Source of the DNA: JAUSIF01 sp963711595
Lineage (GTDB): Bacteria > Pseudomonadota > Alphaproteobacteria > Rhizobiales > Xanthobacteraceae
Assembly (NCBI GenBank): GCA_963711595.1
Contig: CAVQER010000010.1
Coordinates: 300,899-364,898 of the forward strand
Length of the DNA stretch: 64,000 bases
Direction of reading: 5' to 3'
Under the pieces are notes generated by a model. It worked only from the letters and a program-made list of their open reading frames with translations, had not been told where the DNA came from and ran no database searches. Numbering within the stretch: the stretch's first letter is position 1; each line of letters begins with the position of its first letter. Positions 58,971 through 64,000 of the stretch are shown one piece after another. Both the position numbers and the translations under genes were made by a program.

Positions 58971-61106
58971 TCAAAGGAGCTTGTCCGGCGTGACCGGCAA
59001 TTCGCGGATGCGCTTACCGGTGGCGTGGAAGATGGCGTTGGTGATCGCCGGCGCGACACCCACCATGGCGATCTCGCCGACGCCCTTCACGCCGAGCGGA
59101 TTCACGTGCGGATCGTGCTCGTCCGCAAAAATGACTTCCATGACGGGTGGAGCATCGAGGTGAACAGGCACGGCGTATTCAGCGAAATTCGCGTTGACGA
59201 CCCGCCCATTGCGGTCGTCCACTACCGAGTGCTCCATGAGCGCCATGCCAATGCCGCCGATCATGCCGCCGATACATTGGCTGCGTGTGGTTTTCGGATT
59301 GACGATGCGGCCGCACCCGTAACAGCCAACAATGCGCCGCACGCGCGTCTCGCCGAGATCAGGGTCGACGGCGACTTCCACGAACACTGCACCGAACGCA
59401 TGCATGGAGAAGCGTGTGCCTGCGTCGTCAGGCTTCACATCGATCGTGACCTCGACAGGACGGCCGAGCCGTTGCATCGCGTCCGCGAGATCGTTAGCAC
59501 CGGCGCGTGTAAGCGCCTCCTCGCGAACCCTGCGGCAAACTGCTTGCACCGCGCTGCCGACGCTCGCCATCGTCAGCGAACCGCCGTGCACCGGCGCCCG
59601 CGGCAGCCGTGTATCGCCAAGAATGAATTTCACGCGCCCGATCGGAAGACCTAGCGTTTCCGCCGCAACCTGCGTCATCGACGTCCAGGTGCCCGGCCCC
59701 ATGTCGCTCGCCGCACTCGCCACCTCGGCAGTGCCGTCCGGGAACACCCGCGCCACAGCGGATGCGGGTGCGTAGTTCATCGGGTACGTGGCCGCGGCCA
59801 TGCCCCAGCCCATCAGCCAACGACCGTCGGTCATCGACCGTGGCTCGCGATTACGGCGGCTCCAGCCGAAGCGCTCGGCAGCGAGACGATAACATTCGCG
59901 AGTCGAGCGACTTGAAAACGGCAGCTTCTTTGATTCGTCCTGCTCGGGCTCGTTGCGTAGCCGCAGCTCGACGGGATCGATGTTCAGTGCCACGGCAAGC
60001 TCGTCCATGGCCGACTCGAGCGCGAAGACGCCGCTCGCTTCTCCAGGAGCGCGCATGTAGGTCGGCGTGTGCACGTTCATGCGCGCGATACGGTGGTGCG
60101 TGTAGACGTTCGGGCACGAATGCAGGAACCGAGTTGCGCTGAGAAGCGCCTCCGAGAACTCTTCGTAGGTTGAGGTTTCCTGGTGACCATCGTGCAGGAT
60201 CGCCGCGAGGCGGCCGTCGCGCGATGCGCCGAGGGCAACGCGCTGGACCGTGTACGGGCGGAAGCCGACGCCGTAATACATCTCGCGGCGAGACAGCATC
60301 AGCTTGACGGGCCGCTTGGCGACGCGGGCACCGAGCGCGGCGAGCGTAACATGCGGCCAGGTACGCAGGCCGGAGCCGAAGGCACCGCCGACGAAGGGTG
60401 AGACGACGCGGATGTTCTCCGCCGGAACGCCAAAGACGGCCGCGATCTCGTCGGCCACGTTGTGCACCCACTGCGTTTTGTCCCACAGCGTCAGGCGATC
60501 GCCATCCCAGGCGGCGATCGTGGCATGCATCTCGATCGGATTGTGGTTCTCTCGCGGGATGACGTAGGTCTGCTCGACCTTGACCTCGGCAGCGGACAGC
60601 GCCTTTTCAGGATCGCCCCGACGGGTTTCACTCGGCGGGGTTTCTCCTTGATCGGTCTTCTGGTGCGTTGGTGGAACTGGATCGACGCGCGTGATGTCAG
60701 TAGTTGCGGTTTCTGGCGCGTAGGTCACGCGCACCAATGTCGCCGCGTGGTTTGCCTGTTCGAGAGTCTCAGCGACGACCAGGGCGATCGGCTGGCCCTG
60801 ATGACTCACGCGATCATCCTGCAGCACATGCAGGCGCTCGCCGACGTCCGGGTCCGGGGCACCTTTGTGCTGGCGATAGGCGAGTCGCGGCGCATTGCGG
60901 TGAGTTAGGACCATCACAACGCCGAGCGCCCGTTCGGCCTCCGCGCTGTCGATTGAAGCGACGCGGCCACTTGCAACTGTGCTCCGCACGATCGCGCCGT
61001 GCGCCTGGCCCGGCTGGTCGAATTCGGCGGCATAGGTCGCGCGGCCCGTGACCTTATCTCGGCCGTCGACGCGGCTGATGGGTTGTCCGATGAAAGCGGT
61101 TGTCAT
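58971..61106 (-). CDS. xanthine-dehydrogenase-family molybdopterin-binding subunit, 711 aa
   Basis: Large catalytic subunit of a three-subunit molybdenum hydroxylase. GQPISRVDGRDKVTGRATYA opens the family; FVGGAFGSGLRTWPHVTLAA contains the Moco loop; MRAPGEASGVFALESAMDEL, AASDMGPGTWTSMTQVAAET and the C-terminal GVKGVGEIAMVGVAPAITNA with the catalytic Glu (KGVGE) are all present. ATG 61106 overlaps the stop of the FAD subunit. It hydroxylates an unknown aromatic or aldehyde. Electrons would pass via the FAD and 2Fe-2S subunits, both of which are frameshifted here. Confidence 0.95.
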   Translation of the reverse strand: MTTAFIGQPISRVDGRDKVTGRATYAAEFDQPGQAHGAIVRSTVASGRVASIDSAEAERALGVVMVLTHRNAPRLAYRQHKGAPDPDVGERLHVLQDDRVSHQGQPIALVVAETLEQANHAATLVRVTYAPETATTDITRVDPVPPTHQKTDQGETPPSETRRGDPEKALSAAEVKVEQTYVIPRENHNPIEMHATIAAWDGDRLTLWDKTQWVHNVADEIAAVFGVPAENIRVVSPFVGGAFGSGLRTWPHVTLAALGARVAKRPVKLMLSRREMYYGVGFRPYTVQRVALGASRDGRLAAILHDGHQETSTYEEFSEALLSATRFLHSCPNVYTHHRIARMNVHTPTYMRAPGEASGVFALESAMDELAVALNIDPVELRLRNEPEQDESKKLPFSSRSTRECYRLAAERFGWSRRNREPRSMTDGRWLMGWGMAAATYPMNYAPASAVARVFPDGTAEVASAASDMGPGTWTSMTQVAAETLGLPIGRVKFILGDTRLPRAPVHGGSLTMASVGSAVQAVCRRVREEALTRAGANDLADAMQRLGRPVEVTIDVKPDDAGTRFSMHAFGAVFVEVAVDPDLGETRVRRIVGCYGCGRIVNPKTTRSQCIGGMIGGIGMALMEHSVVDDRNGRVVNANFAEYAVPVHLDAPPVMEVIFADEHDPHVNPLGVKGVGEIAMVGVAPAITNAIFHATGKRIRELPVTPDKLL

Positions 61107-62101
61107 GCCCGGGCTGCCGCGTTTTCGACGGCACGCACGATGGCGCGCTGCATGAGTTCGATCTTGAAGTCGTTGTGACCGCGCCCCTGCGCGCCCTCTG
61201 CCGCGAGCGCCGCGGCTGATCGGAGGCCGACCGGATCGAGGCTCTTCCGGCCAGGGCAGCTTCCACCCGCGGCACCCGCCAAGGCCTGGTGCCGACTCCG
61301 CCGAGCGCAACTCGCGCCTGGCGGATGCGCCTGCCATCCAAGTCGAGTGCCACGGCTGCCGAGACAACTGCGAACTCAAACGAGGCGCGGTCGCGCACCT
61401 TCAGGTAATGCGAGCGTCGCGTTGTCGGATTCGCCGGCACCGTTACGGCCGTAATAACCTCGCCGGGTTCGAGCACCGTCTCAAGGTGCGGCGTGTCGCC
61501 AGGCAGCCGATGCAACTCGGCGAGTGGCACCGTGCGTTGTCCGTTTGTCCTGCCCACCTCGACCGATGCATCGAGCGCGACCAGCGCCACCGCGAGGTCG
61601 GAAGCGTTGGCGGCGATGCAGTTATCGCTCGTGCCGAGCACCGCGTGCCACCGGTTCTCTCCGTCGATGGCGGCGCAGCCAGAGCCCGGCGCGCGCTTGT
61701 TGCAGGCGGCGTAGCCGACATCGCGAAAATACGGACAGCGGGTGCGCTGGAGCAGATTGCCGCCCATGGTCGCCTGGTTGCGCACCTGCGGGCTCGCCGA
61801 GTTCAACAGCGCTTCGGCGATGACCGGGAATTGCTCGACCACCGCGCGGGTGGGCCGCGACCTCTGCCATCGTCGCGGCGGCGCCGAGCCTGAGGCCCTG
61901 CGGACCGAGTTCGATGCGGTTATCGAGAAGGCCCGCGAGGCTGACCAGCCGCTCGGGCCGGCGCACATACTCCTGCAAGAGCTGCACCATGTCGGTGCCG
62001 CCTGCGATGTATTCGGCGGGCGCGTCATTGCGGCCAGCCTGGGCACGCAAGGCAAGGGCAGCGGCCAGATTGCGCGGGCGTTCAAGCGTGAAGGGGTGCA
62101 T
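61103..62101 (-). pseudogene. FAD-binding subunit of the molybdenum hydroxylase, two frameshifts
   Basis: MHPFTLERPRNLAAALALRA and AEYIAGGTDMVQLLQEYVRR (FAD motif) are in one frame to about 61850. An extra G (CGCGCGGTGGTC) shifts to EQFPVIAEALLNSASPQVRN, QATMGGNLLQRTRCPYFRDV and DRASFEFAVVSAAVALDLDG. A second shift near 61245 leads to SLDPVGLRSAAALAAEGAQG and FKIELMQRAIVRAVENAA-stop. Each piece is well conserved, so the damage is recent or artefactual. Confidence 0.85.
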
Positions 62102-62104
62102 GGC

Positions 62105-62754
62105 TCAACCTCCCCGCACGGAGCCGGTGGCGCGAGCCGCGTCCTGGATCGCCGCGACAATGTGATCGTAGGCGCCGCAGCGACACAGGTTGCCGCTCAT
62201 CCAGTCGCGGATTTCCTGCGCCGAGCCGGCGTGACCTTCGTTGATGCAGGCAACGCCGGCCATGATTTGCCCCGACGTGCAATAGCCACACTGGAACGCG
62301 TCGCGCTCGATGAAGGCGGTTTGCAATGGATGGAGCTGCTCGCCTTGCGCCAAGCCTTCGATCGTTGTGATCTCGCGGCCCTCGACGAGAGCAGCGAGCG
62401 AGAGGCACGATTTCACACGCTTGCCGTCCATCAGCACCGTGCAGGCGCCACATTGGCCGAGGCCGCAACCTTTCTTCGACCCGGTCAGATGCAGGTGCTC
62501 GCGCAGGGCATCGAGCAACGTGGTGCGTGGATCGAGCTTCAGCCGATGCTCGGTTCCGTTGACGCGTAGCATGAGGTCGAGTGGGGCAGGAGTGGCGCTC
62601 GGCCGCTTGCGCGGCTGCCGGCGATACGGACCGAGGCATGAGTTGCCCTCCCACAAGAGCCGCGCCTGTTAACGCGGCTACCTCCATTAACTCTCGTCGG
62701 GTCAGATCGGAGCCGGTGTTCCTGAGGCTTCTTGAGCTGTGAGAGCTCTTCCAT
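62105..62754 (-). pseudogene. 2Fe-2S subunit of the molybdenum hydroxylase, frameshifted N-terminus
   Basis: The iron-sulphur domains are intact in one frame: GCGLGQCGACTVLMDGKRV with the plant-type ferredoxin Cys set, and FQCGYCTSGQIM plus GNLCRCGAYDHIV for the second cluster. The N-terminal Tat signal (DLTRRELMEVAALTGAALVG) is in another frame, and the very start (MEELSQLKKPQEHR) in a third, so two indels lie between 62600 and 62740. Divergent from the LysR gene. Confidence 0.8.
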
Positions 62755-62870
62755 ATGCGGCTCTCCCTCAATGAGCAGGGTCAACGCGCCGTGTACCCCC
62801 TGATTTAACGGCGGGCGTCTACCGCGACTAGCCGCTAAAATCCGCATAGACTTATAAGCGGAGCCGATAA

Positions 62871-63771
62871 ATGCAGCGCGGAAGTCTGGACGACCTTCGG
62901 GCCTTTGTCGCCGTCGCGCGAGAGCGCAGCTTCACGAAAGCCGCCGCTAAGCTGGGCGTCTCCCAATCGGCGCTGAGCCATACGATCCGAGAACTCGAAG
63001 AGCGGCTCGGGGTTCGGCTCCTTAGCCGCACCACGCGCAGCGTCTCGCCAACGGAGGCGGGCGAGCGTCTGCTTCGCAACATTGGACCACGCTTCGACGA
63101 GATCGAGGCCGACGTCGCCGCAGTAAGCGAGCTTCGGGAAAAGCCTGCCGGCACCATTCGGATCACAGCGACCGAAAATGCGACCGAGACAATCCTCGTC
63201 CCGAAGCTTGCGCCGCTGTTGCGAGAATATCCGGACATCAAGGTCGAGATCATCATCGACTACGGCCTCACCGATATCGTGGCTCAGCAGTACGACGCCG
63301 GCGTGCGCAGCGGCGAGCAGGTGGCCAAGGACATGATCGCCGTGCGGATCGGGCCGGACATGCGCATGGCGGTTGTCGGCGCACCCTCGTATTTCAAGAA
63401 GAGGCCGGCGCCGAAATCCCCGCAGGATCTGGTCGCGCACAACTGCATCAACTTGCGCCTACCTTCACATGGCGGGGTGTACGCGTGGGAATTCGAGAGA
63501 GGTGGCCGCGAGTTGAGGGTGCGCGTCGAGGGTCAGTTGACCTTCAACGCCACCGGTCAAATGCTCAATGCGGCGCTCGCCGGATCAGGCTTGGCGTATG
63601 TGCCGGAAGACCATGGCGCAGCCCCACCTCGCGAAGGGTCGTCTCAAGCGCGTACTCGAGGACTGGTGCCTTCCTTACTCCGGATACCACCTCTTCTATC
63701 CAAGCCGACGCCAGTCCTCGGCGGCATTTGCTCTGCTGGTCGATGCGCTGCGCTATCGAGGCCACAAGTAG
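62871..63771 (+). pseudogene. LysR-type regulator with late frameshift
   Basis: N-terminal HTH: MQRGSLDDLRAFVAVARERS, AKLGVSQSALSHTIRELEER. The ligand domain (TIRITATENATETILVPKLA, SGEQVAKDMIAVRIGPDMRM) runs to AGSGLAYVPED. There the frame slips near 63612; the true end (HLAKGRLKRVLEDWCLPYSG, YHLFYPSRRQSSAAFALLVD) is in another frame to the stop at 63771. It is divergent from the molybdenum hydroxylase genes, 116 bases apart, and probably regulates them. Confidence 0.85.
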
Positions 63772-64000
63772 AGGGCGCGGCGTTAGTTGCGCCCCTGCCG
63801 CCATCGTTCCAGCGGAGTGCCGTGGCAAACAGGCCAGCATCCGAGGCCCAAAACCGCAAACGCATAAGTTAACGAGCCGCAGGCGTACCAGCGCGCGCAA
63901 GCGTGGGACGAGCACTTGGATCCGAGCACATCGGTGCGATTTGTCGGTATTTTTGTCGGTACGCCGTGGAAGGCCGACACACTTGAGCGATGTGCTTGTC
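63772..64000. other. no recognisable gene at the right edge
   Basis: I see no convincing reading frame. GTCGGTA occurs twice close together (around 63944 and 63955). The window may cut a gene here. Confidence 0.3.

Noticed and set aside
1..64000. CRISPR array, rRNA genes, intact transposases
   Set aside because: No regularly spaced identical repeats, no rRNA-like stretches and no DDE-transposase frame were seen. The hairpin repeats are too far apart for CRISPR.

Overview
The window is GC-rich DNA from an alphaproteobacterium, most likely a Hyphomicrobiales member of the Bradyrhizobium/Xanthobacteraceae type. This rests on the gene families seen (TRAP and TAXI transporters, GMC oxidoreductases, HWE histidine kinase, xanthine-dehydrogenase-type hydroxylase, many tiny rhizobial orphan proteins), on EcfG-type promoters (GGAAC-N16-CGTT) and on Tat-type signal peptides. 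The taxon is an inference; there is no rRNA gene.

1-31 kb is an accessory and stress-response region. Positions 1-7 kb hold a dense set of 25-77 aa genes, several of which fall into small paralogous families, plus an Hsp20 gene with a heat-shock-like promoter. A GT4 glycosyltransferase and a glycogen-debranching-type glucosidase (7.2-10.7 kb) form a carbohydrate pair next to an MFS transporter. Then come a DUF808 membrane protein, a nonsense-mutated alpha/beta hydrolase, a NUDIX hydrolase, a four-gene envelope-stress operon (15.9-18.6 kb), a lytic transglycosylase, a DUF892 ferritin-like gene followed by a Rieske-containing FAD oxidoreductase, an HWE sensor kinase, an MgtC-like protein and a GAF-cyclase. 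EcfG-like promoters precede a leaderless-looking membrane peptide, a probable small RNA, an acidic small protein, a 24 aa membrane peptide and the DUF892 gene, so much of this region looks like a general-stress regulon.

Scars of integrated elements lie at 20.7-21.0 kb (helicase C-terminus remnant plus a tRNA-Arg 3' fragment), 31.0-34.25 kb (element proteins and two identical 49-bp tRNA-Gly 3' fragments that bracket a gluconolactonase gene) and 47.9-51.9 kb (tyrosine integrase, excisionase-like HTH protein and a degenerate tandem repeat, next to a truncated glycosyltransferase gene).

34-47 kb is catabolic: a Sco1-type protein, a GMC / flavin monooxygenase / GMC cassette of unknown substrate, and a complete-looking quinate/shikimate-to-protocatechuate module (aroQ, a three-part TRAP transporter, a shikimate/quinate dehydrogenase, a TetR regulator and a fused quiC-type dehydroshikimate dehydratase). 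Palindromes in front of the divergent promoters suggest TetR control. The TRAP small-permease gene carries an in-frame TGA.

52-64 kb holds a double OsmC protein, a TAXI-TRAP uptake system, a c-type cytochrome, a carboxymuconolactone-decarboxylase-like protein and a three-subunit molybdenum hydroxylase with a divergent LysR regulator. Many of these genes are broken by frameshifts, which means either real decay or sequence errors. At least two interspersed repeat families, a CAAGGG...CCCTTG hairpin and a block ending in a conserved PEKPIEII tail, run through the accessory DNA.
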